A stretch of DNA of 64,000 nt, taken from Methylobacterium radiodurans (GTDB taxonomy: Bacteria; Pseudomonadota; Alphaproteobacteria; Rhizobiales; Beijerinckiaceae). Where the stretch lies: NCBI RefSeq assembly GCF_003173735.1, contig NZ_CP029551.1, positions 3,787,501 through 3,851,500 on the forward strand. Reading direction: 5' to 3'. Every line of letters begins with the position of its first letter. The first letter of the stretch is position 1. Of this stretch, positions 35,216-44,159 are shown in pieces. The position numbers were made by a program, and so were the translations under genes. The notes under the pieces are model-generated. The model searched no databases and was not told the origin of the DNA. It was given only the letters and a program-made list of their open reading frames with translations.

Positions 35216-37551
35216 CTGGTGATCTCCGCGATCTGGGGGGCCGTCCGCGCGGCGCCCTTCTCCACTGTCGTGGCCGCTGTCTGAGGGGTCTTGTCGGGTT
35301 GTGCCGAACCGGTCGGCGACGCGTCGGCCGCTTGCGCGCGCGGGACCCGCATGCGCACCTGGCCGCCGCGGCCTGCCGGATTGTCGTTGAGTTCGATCCC
35401 CCCGCCGTGCTCCTCCAGCACCTTGCTGACGATGGCGAGCCCGAGGCCCGTCCCACCCTCGCGGGTCGTCATGTAGGGCTCGAGCAGGCGCTGGCGCCCC
35501 TCGGCGGGAAATCCCTTGCCGTTGTCGGTGATGCTGATCACCGCGAAGCCATCCTCGACGGCGAGGTCCAGGCTGATCCGGCCGCGGCCCAGCACAGCCT
35601 CCGGCACCTCGATCACCGCCTCGACGGCGTTCTTCAGGATGTTGGTGATGGCCTGGGACAGGAGCCGGATGTCGAAGGCCGCGGTGATGCGCTCGGACCC
35701 GTCCCCGGCGGTCGAGAAGGCGAAGTCGATCTCCGGGTGGGCCACCCGCATCATGAACAGGTTCTGCTTGGCGATCTCGGTGAGGTCGTTCTCGGCGATC
35801 GCGGGCTTGGGCATCCGCGCGAAGGAGGAGAACTCGTCGACCATGCGCTTGATCTCGTCGACTTGGCGCACGATGGTCGCCGTGCACTGGTCGAACACCT
35901 CGCGGTCGGCGGTGATGACCTTGCCGTACTTGCGCCGGATGCGCTCGGCCGAGAGCTGGATCGGCGTCAGCGGGTTCTTGATCTCGTGGGCGATGCGGCG
36001 GGCGACATCCGCCCAGGCCGAGGTGCGCTGGGCCGAGACGAGGTCGGTGATGTCGTCGAGCGTCACCACGGAGCCGCGGGCCGCCCCGTGGGCCTGCTCG
36101 CTCGTCACCCGCACCGTGACGGTGCGCTCGCGCCCCGCCCGGGTCAGCTGGATCTGCTGCTGCACGGCGCGCTGCCGGCTCTCGCCCTCGGCGAGCACGG
36201 GGCCGAGTTCCGGCACGGCCTGGGCGAGCCGCTGCCCGACCAGCGCCTCGCCCGCGAGATCGAGCATCCGCTCGGCGGCCGGGTTGGCGATGGTGGCGAA
36301 GCCGCCCGCGTCGATGCCGATGACGCCCGGCGAGACGCCCGACAGCACCGCCTCGGTGAAGCGGCGGCGGCTGTCGATCAGTTCGTTGGCCGCGGTGAGC
36401 CCGGCATGCTGGCGGCGCAACTCCTGCGTCATCTTGTTGAAGCTGGCGCCCAGATGCGCGAGGTCGCCGTCGGATTTGCGGGCCGGGACCTGAGCGTAGA
36501 AGTTGCCCGAGGCGACCTGGTCGGCGGCGTTGATGAGCCGGCGGATCGGGGCGACGAAGCGGTTGGCGAAGTTCATGCCGAACCACACCGCCGAGAGCAG
36601 CGCCATCAGGGCGATCAGCACGAAGATCGACGCGAAGGTGATCTGGATCTGGCGCCGCAGCGAGTCGTAGGTGAGGTACTCGGCCGCCGCCGCCCGCGAC
36701 ACGCCCGGGAAATCGATGGCGAGCTGGCTCACCTCCCGCTGCACCATGAGGACGGCGTCGTCGTAGGCGGGCATCCGCAGGAGCGCGGCGAAGACCCGGC
36801 CCTCGGTGGGCAGCAGGCAGATCGGGTCGTTCGACTTGGCGGCGTCCGCGAAGGCCGCTGCCGAGGGCAGGCGCGTCGACTTCAGCACGTCGATCTTCGC
36901 GCGGGCCACCACCTCGGTCGGGCCCCGCATGATCTGGGCGACCGGCAGGCCGAGATTGGTCGCGCGCGTCGTGAGGAAGTTCTCGAACCAGGCCCGGTTC
37001 ACGTCGAAGTTCGGCCGCGCCCGCGTCAGGTCGTCGTTGAGGATGCGGATCTCGCGGGCGAGGCTCTGGCACTGGTTCTCCTGGTAGGCGTCGGCCACCT
37101 CCACGGATTTCAGCACCACGTCGCGCACCCGGTCGGTGAAGCCGAGCGAGAGGCCGCGGTCGATCGTGATCGAGGCCACGACCGCCAGCAGGATGGTGGG
37201 CAGGATCGCGATCAGGCTGAACAGGCCGACGATGCGGGTGTGCAGCCGCGCCACCGCGGCGTTGGCCCGGCGCGCCATGAGGAAGACGCGCGCCTCCCAG
37301 GCGATGATGACGCCGAGGCCCAGCACCAGCGCGACGTTGATGGCGAGCAGCGTCACGCCGATCGTGGGCGTCGGCGTCACCCGGATGACGCCGGCCAGGA
37401 TCAGGAAGGTGATGGTGGCCGAGACCAGCGCCGTGACCACCACGACGGCGCCGATCCAGCCCGGCCCGCGCGGGTCCGGCCGCGTCGCCTCGGCGGCCTC
37501 GCCGGGGGGCACGGGGGGCGTCTCCTGTGATCTGTCTCGCGTGCGCACCAT
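35212..37551 (-). CDS. ntrY: Nitrogen/redox sensor histidine kinase NtrY
   Basis: A 779-residue membrane kinase. Four N-terminal hydrophobic segments and a periplasmic part are followed by a HAMP domain (NRFVAPIRRLINAADQVASG), a PAS domain (ANELIDSRRRFTEAVLSGV...), HisKA with AHEIKNPLTPIQLSAERIRR and HATPase with ITNILKNAVEAV and GGTGLGLAIVSKV. It phosphorylates NtrX; the pair influences nitrogen metabolism, redox sensing and envelope functions in relatives. No ntrB-ntrC genes precede it in this window. Start ATG 37551. Confidence 0.94.
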   Translation of the reverse strand: MVRTRDRSQETPPVPPGEAAEATRPDPRGPGWIGAVVVVTALVSATITFLILAGVIRVTPTPTIGVTLLAINVALVLGLGVIIAWEARVFLMARRANAAVARLHTRIVGLFSLIAILPTILLAVVASITIDRGLSLGFTDRVRDVVLKSVEVADAYQENQCQSLAREIRILNDDLTRARPNFDVNRAWFENFLTTRATNLGLPVAQIMRGPTEVVARAKIDVLKSTRLPSAAAFADAAKSNDPICLLPTEGRVFAALLRMPAYDDAVLMVQREVSQLAIDFPGVSRAAAAEYLTYDSLRRQIQITFASIFVLIALMALLSAVWFGMNFANRFVAPIRRLINAADQVASGNFYAQVPARKSDGDLAHLGASFNKMTQELRRQHAGLTAANELIDSRRRFTEAVLSGVSPGVIGIDAGGFATIANPAAERMLDLAGEALVGQRLAQAVPELGPVLAEGESRQRAVQQQIQLTRAGRERTVTVRVTSEQAHGAARGSVVTLDDITDLVSAQRTSAWADVARRIAHEIKNPLTPIQLSAERIRRKYGKVITADREVFDQCTATIVRQVDEIKRMVDEFSSFARMPKPAIAENDLTEIAKQNLFMMRVAHPEIDFAFSTAGDGSERITAAFDIRLLSQAITNILKNAVEAVIEVPEAVLGRGRISLDLAVEDGFAVISITDNGKGFPAEGRQRLLEPYMTTREGGTGLGLAIVSKVLEEHGGGIELNDNPAGRGGQVRMRVPRAQAADASPTGSAQPDKTPQTAATTVEKGAARTAPQIAEITR

Positions 37552-37667
37552 CCCCGATGCGGGGCCACAACAGTGTGGCAGAATTAATACGAATCGCGCG
37601 CCGGCCCTCTCGGTGCTGGCGGTGTGGGAAGGGGTTTCCTGGGCCGCCTGGGCGGTCTCGGAGGGTC

Positions 37668-38090
37668 TCAGCGCGGAAGGCCGAAGGCGCAGCCGGCCGG
37701 TCCGTTGGAAGCCGGTTCGCGGCGCATGGGGCGGTCCGACGCGGGCTCGGGTGGGCGCGTGCCGGTGCTCATGTCCTGCGCACCGGCTCCCGTGCCGGTG
37801 GCGCTGCCTGCGCCGACCTGTCCGCCCGGCGGGCGCTGTCCGGCGCCGGCACCGCCGGACAGCGCACCGACGCCCCCGCTCGGCGCCGTGCCACCGCCGA
37901 CACCTCCGCCTCCGGCGCCCGGTCCCTGCAGGCCGGTCGAGCCGGTGGAAGCGCCCGGGTTGTATCCCCCGCCGATCTGCGCGGCGACGCTGCCGCCTCC
38001 GGGGGCGGACGGGCCCGATCCCCGCGCCAGGGCGGCGGGTGCGGCGAGCAGGAGGGCGAGGGCCGGGAGGTGCAGCGATCCGCGAAGCAT
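37668..38090 (-). CDS. Small secreted Gly/Pro/Ser-rich protein
   Basis: A 140-residue protein with a signal peptide (MLRGSLHLPALALLLAAPAALA) and a low-complexity mature part full of Gly, Ala, Pro and Ser (GPGAGGGGVGGGTAPSGGVG). No conserved domain seen; the C-terminus ends GCAFGLPR. Low-complexity coding in such GC-rich DNA can be spurious, but the signal peptide and a start just inside an intergenic gap support it. Possibly surface-associated. Confidence 0.45.
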   Translation of the reverse strand: MLRGSLHLPALALLLAAPAALARGSGPSAPGGGSVAAQIGGGYNPGASTGSTGLQGPGAGGGGVGGGTAPSGGVGALSGGAGAGQRPPGGQVGAGSATGTGAGAQDMSTGTRPPEPASDRPMRREPASNGPAGCAFGLPR

Positions 38091-38316
38091 ACGGGGCCAA
38101 TCGGAGCCCGACCGGCATGTTCCGGCATGTTCCGGCGTGCGTATCCCGGCGTGCGGACCGGCCGGGCGGTGCCGGCGGCGCCGGCGCCTTTGCCGGACGG
38201 AGTCCGCGCTCACCCGGTGCGGGCCCCGCGGCGTGTACGATGACGCACTTGCCGCTGCTGCAGCGCGCCCGACCTTGTGACCGCACGGTGCCGCTGCGGC
38301 ACCGCAACGGCGGAGG

Positions 38317-38763
38317 ATGGGCGTGCTCGGCAGCGTGACGACGATCTTCGGGGGGCTCGGCGCGAGACTGGAGCGAGCCCTCGACGCCAAGGGCGCGGAC
38401 GGCCTTGCGCTCGCCGCGGCGAAGTTCTTCCCCGGCGGCCTGCCCGCCCTGCTGGACGCCCTGCGGGCGGAGGGTCACGGCGCGGCCGTGGAGTCCTGGC
38501 TCGGCCGGGGCCCGAACGCGGCCGTCCCCGCCGAGGCCTTCGCCCGCGTCCTCCCGCCCGCCGTCGCCGCGGCCTTCGCCCACGACCTCGGCCTGCGGCC
38601 GGAGCGTGTGCCGGTGACGCTCGCGCAGTTCCTGCCCGCCGCGGTCGATGTCGAGAGCCCGGACGGGACGCTCCGCCCACAGCCGCAATTCAGCACACAG
38701 GCGATGCCGGGCGAGCCCGGCACGACCGAGGCGACCCGGGCCGCGAAGATGGCGGCCGAGTAG
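38317..38763 (+). CDS. YidB-family (DUF937-like) protein
   Basis: A 148-residue protein. The central part LPALLDALRAEGHGAAVESWLGRGPNAAVPAEAF closely follows the YidB/DUF937 pattern (helix, GH/GL turn, SW-GxGPN, then an acid-tolerant loop). The family function is unknown. It is convergent with pufC, separated by a hairpin terminator. Confidence 0.68.
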   Translation: MGVLGSVTTIFGGLGARLERALDAKGADGLALAAAKFFPGGLPALLDALRAEGHGAAVESWLGRGPNAAVPAEAFARVLPPAVAAAFAHDLGLRPERVPVTLAQFLPAAVDVESPDGTLRPQPQFSTQAMPGEPGTTEATRAAKMAAE

Positions 38764-38800
38764 CCGGCACCGTAGCCGGCCCGGGCCGGGCCTCGCGTCC

Positions 38801-38825
38801 CGCCTCCCCCGCGTCGGGGGAGGCG
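38801..38825. terminator. Convergent terminator hairpin between the YidB-like gene and pufC
   Basis: CGCCTCCCCC-GCGTC-GGGGGAGGCG, a perfect 10-bp stem with a 5-base loop, 8 bp past the pufC stop and 38 bp past the YidB-like stop. It could terminate both strands, although without U-tracts. Confidence 0.5.
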
Positions 38826-38832
38826 GCCGGAC

Positions 38833-39906
38833 CTACTGCGCCGCCGGCACCGGCACCCCCTGCGGTCCGCTCGTGGTCGCGGGTGCCACGGCGAGTTCCG
38901 GATAGGCCTCGATCACGTGCGCCCCGCCGAGCGGCTTGCTCTGACCGTTATGGCAGGTCGCGCAGTTGAGTTTCGGCGCGTCGCCCTTGGGCCCGAGGCG
39001 GTTCGGTGGGAACACGCCGGTGAGCGGCGTCAGGTAGTCGGCGTTGAGGTCGCGCACCATGCGGATCGCGTGCCAGGCGAGGGTGCGCTGCGGCGCGCTC
39101 TGCGACCACTCCGCCACCGCCCGGGTGTTGTGGCAGTAGGTGCAGTTCACCCCGAGCGATTCCGACATGTGGATCATCAGCGCGAAGGTGCGCTCGGCCG
39201 ACTGGATCGGCTTGCCGGGGCTCTCGGGCAGGGCCGTCGTGGCGTTCACCCGGATCGCGCCCTGGTCGGCCTCGGGCTTGGCCAGGAAGTCCTGCAGGTA
39301 GGTGTAGGGCAGCGAGGCGAGGCCCGTGGACGGCGTCGCGAGGTTCTGGCCGTTGTTGCGGGCGACGAAGCCCCGCGTCGGGCTCGGCGAATCGAACCAG
39401 ACATGGGCCGGCACCGGGTTGCCGCGGTGGCAGGTGTAGCAGGTCACGCCGGCCTCGCCGACATGCTTCTCCTTCCAGGTCGTGTTGATGTGCTGCGTCA
39501 TCTGCAGCATCCGGCGGGCGACCCGCTTCTGGTAGAGGCTGTCGTCCGCCATGTTCTCGGTGTTGTGGCAGTAGGTGCAGCCCTGCTGGGGCGAGACCCA
39601 CTCGGTCATCGAGACCATGAGGCGGTTGAACTCCTCCACGGGGAGGTCCTGGAGCACCTTCACGTTCTCGTAGACCGCGCCGGCCTTGTCGGTGCCCGCC
39701 TCGACCTTGTCGGCCGGGGCCGGGGCGACGTTCGCCGCCTTGATCTCCGCGGCCCCGGCCCTGGTCTGGATGACGTCCATGCCGGTGCCGCGGAAGCCGT
39801 GCTGTTGGTTGAGCATCGGGGGCCGCGTCCAGCCCGCCGTGCCGAACTGCGCGATCGTGAGGAACAGGGCCACGACGCCCGCGACGATGACGCCGATCGT
39901 CTTCAT
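38833..39906 (-). CDS. pufC: Photosynthetic reaction centre tetrahaem cytochrome c subunit
   Basis: A 357-residue PufC. Four CxxCH haem sites are present (CTYCH at 110-114, CYTCH at 156-160, CTYCH at 255-259, CATCH at 314-318), each with a nearby Met or His axial ligand. An uncleaved-looking hydrophobic N-terminus ([18 protein letters not shown]) has no lipobox cysteine, so it is probably anchored by this helix. It reduces the photo-oxidised special pair. It overlaps pufM by 4 bases (ATGA), last gene of the puf run. Confidence 0.96.
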   Translation of the reverse strand: MKTIGVIVAGVVALFLTIAQFGTAGWTRPPMLNQQHGFRGTGMDVIQTRAGAAEIKAANVAPAPADKVEAGTDKAGAVYENVKVLQDLPVEEFNRLMVSMTEWVSPQQGCTYCHNTENMADDSLYQKRVARRMLQMTQHINTTWKEKHVGEAGVTCYTCHRGNPVPAHVWFDSPSPTRGFVARNNGQNLATPSTGLASLPYTYLQDFLAKPEADQGAIRVNATTALPESPGKPIQSAERTFALMIHMSESLGVNCTYCHNTRAVAEWSQSAPQRTLAWHAIRMVRDLNADYLTPLTGVFPPNRLGPKGDAPKLNCATCHNGQSKPLGGAHVIEAYPELAVAPATTSGPQGVPVPAAQ

Positions 39907-40880
39907 GGCGTGCCTCCCGGCGCTTTGAGGGGATCCTGGATCGGGCCGAACACCTCCGGGTAGGCCGGCGCGACGCCGTGCTTGACCGCCCAGAGATACC
40001 AGTTGTCGACCACGGTGCCGGTGAGCAGGATGCCGATGCCGCCGGTGAGCGTGGTGAGCACCGCGAACCACCAGGCCCAGCGGTGGACGGATTCCATGGT
40101 GGCGTTGAAGCCCATGGTCCAGCGCCAGAACAGGGCGGCGCGCTCGGTGGCCGTGCCACGGTTGACGATCTGGTCGATCTCGCGCTCGGCCCCGTAGCGC
40201 GAGCAGGCGAGGATCGTGCCTCCGTGCATCGCGAAGAGCAGCGTCGACCCGTACAGGAAGACGATCGAGAGCATGTGGAAGGGGTTGTAGAAGAGGTTGC
40301 CGTAGCGCAGCGAGAAGGCCGCGGTCCAGTCGAGGTGTGGCAGGATGCCGAAGGGCACCGCCTCCGACCATGAGCCCATCATCAGCGGCCGGATGAAGCC
40401 CAGCACGAGGTAGAGCCAGATGGCCGAGGCGAAGGCCCACGGCACGTGGGTGCCGAGGCCCAAGGCGCGGGCCCGCCGGTAGAGCCGGAGCCACCAGAGC
40501 AGGATCGAGGCGGTGAGGAAGAAGCCGGCGATCAGCCACCAGCCGCCCTCGTTCAAGGGTGGCAGCACCTTGAGCCCGTGCTTCGGCAGCGGCGGCTCCA
40601 GCGCCAGCCAGGGGAGCTGGCGCACGAACTGGACCGGGTCCCAGTTCACGGAAGCCCACATGTTGAGGCCGATGATCTCGAAGGCGATCAGCCCGCAGGC
40701 GAGCGAGAGCGCGCCGAGATAGCCGCCGTAGATCGGCCCGACCTGGCTGTTGCCGATCAGCCCGAACAGGTAGCTGTTGAAGGGCTTGCCCACGCGGGCA
40801 TCGACCGCGACCGGGATGCCGTGCTCCGGCACGACCGGGCGCACCTGAACCTGGGTGAAGATGTTCTGGTAGTAGGCCAC
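39903..40880 (-). CDS. pufM: Photosynthetic reaction centre M subunit
   Basis: A 325-residue PufM, five transmembrane helices. The bacteriochlorophyll ligand residues match the known numbering: His182 and His202, and the non-haem iron ligands His219, Glu234 and His266 are present. The C-terminus extends beyond the shortest PufM forms, consistent with a bound PufC. Forms the reaction centre core with PufL. It lies 13 bp after pufL. Confidence 0.97.
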   Translation of the reverse strand: MAYYQNIFTQVQVRPVVPEHGIPVAVDARVGKPFNSYLFGLIGNSQVGPIYGGYLGALSLACGLIAFEIIGLNMWASVNWDPVQFVRQLPWLALEPPLPKHGLKVLPPLNEGGWWLIAGFFLTASILLWWLRLYRRARALGLGTHVPWAFASAIWLYLVLGFIRPLMMGSWSEAVPFGILPHLDWTAAFSLRYGNLFYNPFHMLSIVFLYGSTLLFAMHGGTILACSRYGAEREIDQIVNRGTATERAALFWRWTMGFNATMESVHRWAWWFAVLTTLTGGIGILLTGTVVDNWYLWAVKHGVAPAYPEVFGPIQDPLKAPGGTP

Positions 40881-40893
40881 GACCCCCTCCCCT

Positions 40894-41721
40894 TCAGCGC
40901 CAGACCGGAAGATTGAGCCACCAGCCCCACCATTCGGGCCAGCCGCGGGTCCAGAACGGGCCGCTGATCACGATGCAGACCGCGCTCCAGAAGCCGGCCG
41001 AGAGCGCCAGGAACAGGCCGAGCCGGTGGATGCCGAGCGTGCCGATCGAGTAGCCGATCGTGTCGCGGAAGAACGTGTCCTCGTGCTCGGGCGTCTTGAC
41101 CACGTCGTCGTCCTTCGGCGGATTCGTCGAGGACAGGATCAGCGAGCCGTGCAGCGCCAGCGCGAAGGTCGTGGTGAAGAAGAACGTCACCGCGAGCATG
41201 TGCGCCGGATTGTAGTGGAAGTGGAGATACTGGTATCCGGTGTTGGATACCCAATCGAGGTGGCTCAGGATCCCGTACGGGAAGCCGTAGCCCCAGGCGC
41301 CCATCAGGAAGGGCCGCACCACCACCAGGACCACGTAGGCGAAGATCGCCACCGAGAAGGCGAAGGGCACGTGGTAGCCGATGCCGAGCTTGCGGCAGAT
41401 CTCGACCTCGCGCAGCGCCCAGGACGCGAAGGCCCCGATCGCGCAGATCGTGATGATCTGCCAGAGGCCGCCCTCCTTGAGCGGCGCCAGCGCCAGCCCG
41501 TATTTCAGGTCCGGCGGCGCGATGTTGATCTGCCAGATGTTCCAGGTCGGCCCGATCGCCGCTCCGTAGAGGATCAGCGCGGTGCCGAGCACCGAGAAGA
41601 AGAGCGTCGTGACCCCGAAGAAGCCGACGTAGAAGGGCCCGACCCAGAAGTCGAACAGGTCTCCGCCCAGGAGCGTGCCGCCCCGGACCCTGTATTTGCG
41701 CTCGAAGCTCAGCATCGCCAT
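40894..41721 (-). CDS. pufL: Photosynthetic reaction centre L subunit
   Basis: A 275-residue PufL, five transmembrane helices. Conserved histidines at 154, 169, 174, 191 and 232 correspond to the L153, L168, L173, L190 and L230 positions of Rhodobacter (bacteriochlorophyll and iron ligands). The start ATG at 41721 follows GGGAGGAG about 8 bases upstream; a second ATG two codons later is possible. A strong stem-loop sits in the gap before this gene. Confidence 0.97.
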   Translation of the reverse strand: MAMLSFERKYRVRGGTLLGGDLFDFWVGPFYVGFFGVTTLFFSVLGTALILYGAAIGPTWNIWQINIAPPDLKYGLALAPLKEGGLWQIITICAIGAFASWALREVEICRKLGIGYHVPFAFSVAIFAYVVLVVVRPFLMGAWGYGFPYGILSHLDWVSNTGYQYLHFHYNPAHMLAVTFFFTTTFALALHGSLILSSTNPPKDDDVVKTPEHEDTFFRDTIGYSIGTLGIHRLGLFLALSAGFWSAVCIVISGPFWTRGWPEWWGWWLNLPVWR

Positions 41722-41776
41722 GGCGCGTCTCCTCCCGGGACGGGTCTAGTCCGGTCTAGGCGTGGGACTGGATGTG

Positions 41777-41802
41777 GGCCGCGGCGCCGGGGCGCCGCGG
41801 CC
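41777..41802 (-). promoter_or_regulatory. pufA-pufL intercistronic stem-loop
   Basis: GGCCGCGGCGCC-GG-GGCGCCGCGGCC is a perfect 12-bp inverted repeat with a 2-base centre, 6 bp past the pufA stop and about 55 bp before pufL. In Rhodobacter a hairpin at this place protects the pufBA message from 3' decay and gives excess antenna over reaction centre; the same role here is inferred. Confidence 0.6.
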
Positions 41803-41808
41803 GGTCGG

Positions 41809-41991
41809 TCAAGCCGGCATCTGCGGCAGGACGAGGCTCTGCGCCTGGGCGGAGCGCTTGGGCCCCTCCAGCCAGTTGAACCGGTCCGTCGAGAGCAGGA
41901 TGAAGTGGATCAGCAGCGCCAGCACGAACAGGAAGGTGAACAGAGCCACCAGCGTCCGGCGCGGATCGAACAGGAGCCAGATCTTGTGCAC
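41809..41991 (-). CDS. pufA: Light-harvesting complex 1 alpha subunit
   Basis: A 60-residue LH1 alpha polypeptide with one helix ([21 protein letters not shown]). His29 in LALLIHF is the bacteriochlorophyll ligand and the Trp of FNWLEGP is the usual interface tryptophan. The start is a GTG preceded by GAGGAGG about 6 bases upstream and only 10 bp after the pufB stop. Pairs with PufB to build the LH1 ring. Confidence 0.96.
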   Translation of the reverse strand: MHKIWLLFDPRRTLVALFTFLFVLALLIHFILLSTDRFNWLEGPKRSAQAQSLVLPQMPA

Positions 41992-42001
41992 GGGATCCTC
42001 C

Positions 42002-42259
42002 TCAGCCGATGAGCGTGGTGAGCGCGCGGGCCGCCTCGCCCACGCCCTCCAGGGACGCGTAGCCCTGCGGCCCGGGCAGCCAGGGCCGCCACAGCCAGAC
42101 CAGGATGTGGGCTACCACGGCGATCGCCGTGAAGACGATGAAGCTCGTCAGGAAGATCGCGTGGAACTCCTTGGCTTCCGCTTCCGTCAGCCCGGACAGG
42201 CTGCTCGGTCTCTCGAGTGTCGTGCCGGGATGGGACCCGGTCTGTGTTCCGCTTGCCAT
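42002..42259 (-). CDS. pufB: Light-harvesting complex 1 beta subunit, with extended C-terminus
   Basis: An 85-residue LH1 beta polypeptide. His33 and His51 (the latter in the conserved [13 protein letters not shown]) match the family, with [13 protein letters not shown] before the helix. The C-terminus runs 20 or more residues past the usual end near PWLPGP. GGAGGT lies about 8 bases before the ATG at 42259. First structural gene of pufBALMC. Confidence 0.93.
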   Translation of the reverse strand: MASGTQTGSHPGTTLERPSSLSGLTEAEAKEFHAIFLTSFIVFTAIAVVAHILVWLWRPWLPGPQGYASLEGVGEAARALTTLIG

Positions 42260-42414
42260 CGGTCGAACCTCCGTTGCTTGGCCGCTCCGATCGGAGGCGG
42301 CGGACCCCGCCGGGACCCGAGGCGATCTCGGCGGGCCTTCCCCGGATGCACCGGACGGAAGCGTCGCGGGGCCGCGAGGCGGCCCGGAATGGTCGGGCCT
42401 GTCAGCCCAAGATC

Positions 42415-42708
42415 TCAGCCCATGAATGCGAAGGGCACGGCCTGGGCGGCCATCGCCCGGGCCTCGCCGAACACCGTGCGGCGGGGCGCGAGCGCCGGCC
42501 GCGCCGGACCGCGCAGCCGCTGGACCAGGGCCGCCGCCAGGAAGAGCGGGTAGGTCAGCCCGAGCAGGATCCGGAACTGCACGGCCTCCCGGTGCAGGCG
42601 GGCCGTGGCGGGCATCGGTCTCAGCATGGCTCGGGTCTCCGGCGGGGGGACGCGCCCGGTGGGACGCGCGGGAACGGGGAGCGGCGGAAGTGCAAGCGCG
42701 GCGCTCAT
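42415..42708 (-). CDS. pufQ: PufQ-like protein
   Basis: A 97-residue protein between bchZ and pufB, the place of pufQ in Rhodobacter. The C-terminal half has one transmembrane helix ([19 protein letters not shown]) followed by [16 protein letters not shown], which resembles the PufQ ending (a short cytoplasmic tail after PF...A). The N-terminal third is low-complexity. PufQ affects bacteriochlorophyll supply. Identity rests mainly on position and helix arrangement. ATGA overlap with the bchZ stop. Confidence 0.6.
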   Translation of the reverse strand: MSAALALPPLPVPARPTGRVPPPETRAMLRPMPATARLHREAVQFRILLGLTYPLFLAAALVQRLRGPARPALAPRRTVFGEARAMAAQAVPFAFMG

Positions 42709-44159
42709 GCGGGTGCCTCCGCGCGCGCGTTCTCGACATGGTCTGCGGCGACCCGCGCGGCGCCGCGGCGGCGGGCGAGGCGCTCGGCGGCGTCGCGCAG
42801 GCGCTTGGCCGCCGAGATCCGCACCAGCACCGGCTCGGCCGCGACCAGCGCGTCGAGGCGCGCACGGGCGGGCTCCTCCCAGGCGAGTTCGCCCTGCTCG
42901 CGCGCGGGTGTCGGGACCACCGCGTCGAGGTCGCGTCCCAGCGGCAGGATGTGGAAGAGCGCGTCGAAGAGCGCGTTGCAGACCTCCTGCACGAGGTAGG
43001 TCGCGCCCGCGTAGCCCATGAAGGGCGTGCCGGTGTGCCGCCGCACGATCGCGCCGGGGAACGAGGCCGGGATGTAGGCCGCGCGGCCCCCCGCCTCGGC
43101 GAGGTACTGGCGCTCGTTGTAGGAGCCCAGCAGCACGAGCGGGGGCCGCTCGTGGATCGCCGCGCGCACCGCCTGGTTGTCGGGCTTCCGGCCCGGCTGG
43201 CGCCCGAAGGCGAACTGGCAGGGCAGGCCCATCTCGTCGGCGAGGAAGCGGCGCACGCCGCGCGCGTAGGTCTCGGTCGCCACGATGCCGAAGCTCGCCG
43301 TGCCGAAGAAGTCCTGCGTCACCGAGCGCCAGAGGTCCCAGACCGGCTTGATCGTGGTGTGGCGCTCCTGCTCGATGAAGGACTCGGGGTCGAGGCCCAG
43401 GATCTCGCCCAGGGCCCGCAGGAACTTGGTGGTGGCGAGCACACCGATCGGGGCGCGCAGCCACGGTCGCTCCAGGCTCTCGCACAGCGCCGGGCCGAAC
43501 TCGCCGTAGAGGCAGATCGAGGCGTCGGCCTCGACGAGGCGGGGAACCTCCGAGAGGTGGCAGCCCAGCGGGAAGGTCAGGTTGACCTCGGCGCCGATCC
43601 CCTCGACCAGCCGGCGGATCTCGGCCAGATCGCTCGGCATGTTGAAGCTGCCGTAGGCCGGGCCGACGATGTTGACCCGGGGCCGCTCGCCTTCCTTGCG
43701 CTCGGGCCGCTTCGGGATGCCCTTCTTGGCGTAGCGCTTGGCCCCGTATTCCTGCCAGAGCCAGGACATCGCCCGATCGGCGGCCTGCCACTGGTCCTCG
43801 TCGATGGTGCGGGGCAGGAAGCGCTGCAGCCCGGTGCCCTCGGGGGTGACGCCGCCGCCGATCATCTCGGCGATCGAGCCGGTGACGACCACGCTGGGCT
43901 GCGTCGGGTCGAGCGTCGCGTGGGCGCGCTTCATCGCGCCCTCTGTGCCGTGGCGGCCGAGCTCCTCCTCGGCGAGCCCCGTCACCACGATCGGCAGCTC
44001 GTGGGGAGGAAGCCCATCGGTGTAGTGCAGCACCGCGGTGACCGGCAGGTTCTCGCAGCCGACGGGCCCGTCGATGACGACCTGCAGGCCCTTGACCGCC
44101 GCGAAGACGTAGACGGCGCCCCAGTAGCCTCCGGCCCGGTCGTGATCGAGGACGAGCAT
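42705..44159 (-). CDS. bchZ: Chlorophyllide a reductase subunit Z
   Basis: A 484-residue BchZ, homologous to nitrogenase beta-type chains. The N-terminal [26 protein letters not shown] stretch includes the conserved Cys, and [14 protein letters not shown] and [29 protein letters not shown] follow. It forms the catalytic core of chlorophyllide a reductase with BchY, and reduces the C7-C8 double bond to make bacteriochlorophyllide. Start overlaps the bchY stop as TGATG. Length is typical. Confidence 0.95.
   Translation of the reverse strand: MLVLDHDRAGGYWGAVYVFAAVKGLQVVIDGPVGCENLPVTAVLHYTDGLPPHELPIVVTGLAEEELGRHGTEGAMKRAHATLDPTQPSVVVTGSIAEMIGGGVTPEGTGLQRFLPRTIDEDQWQAADRAMSWLWQEYGAKRYAKKGIPKRPERKEGERPRVNIVGPAYGSFNMPSDLAEIRRLVEGIGAEVNLTFPLGCHLSEVPRLVEADASICLYGEFGPALCESLERPWLRAPIGVLATTKFLRALGEILGLDPESFIEQERHTTIKPVWDLWRSVTQDFFGTASFGIVATETYARGVRRFLADEMGLPCQFAFGRQPGRKPDNQAVRAAIHERPPLVLLGSYNERQYLAEAGGRAAYIPASFPGAIVRRHTGTPFMGYAGATYLVQEVCNALFDALFHILPLGRDLDAVVPTPAREQGELAWEEPARARLDALVAAEPVLVRISAAKRLRDAAERLARRRGAARVAADHVENARAEAPA

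Noticed and set aside
37569..37667. A gene on the plus strand between ntrY and the Gly-rich protein
   Set aside because: Open frames run across both neighbours without ribosome sites or domains; likely the ntrY promoter region.
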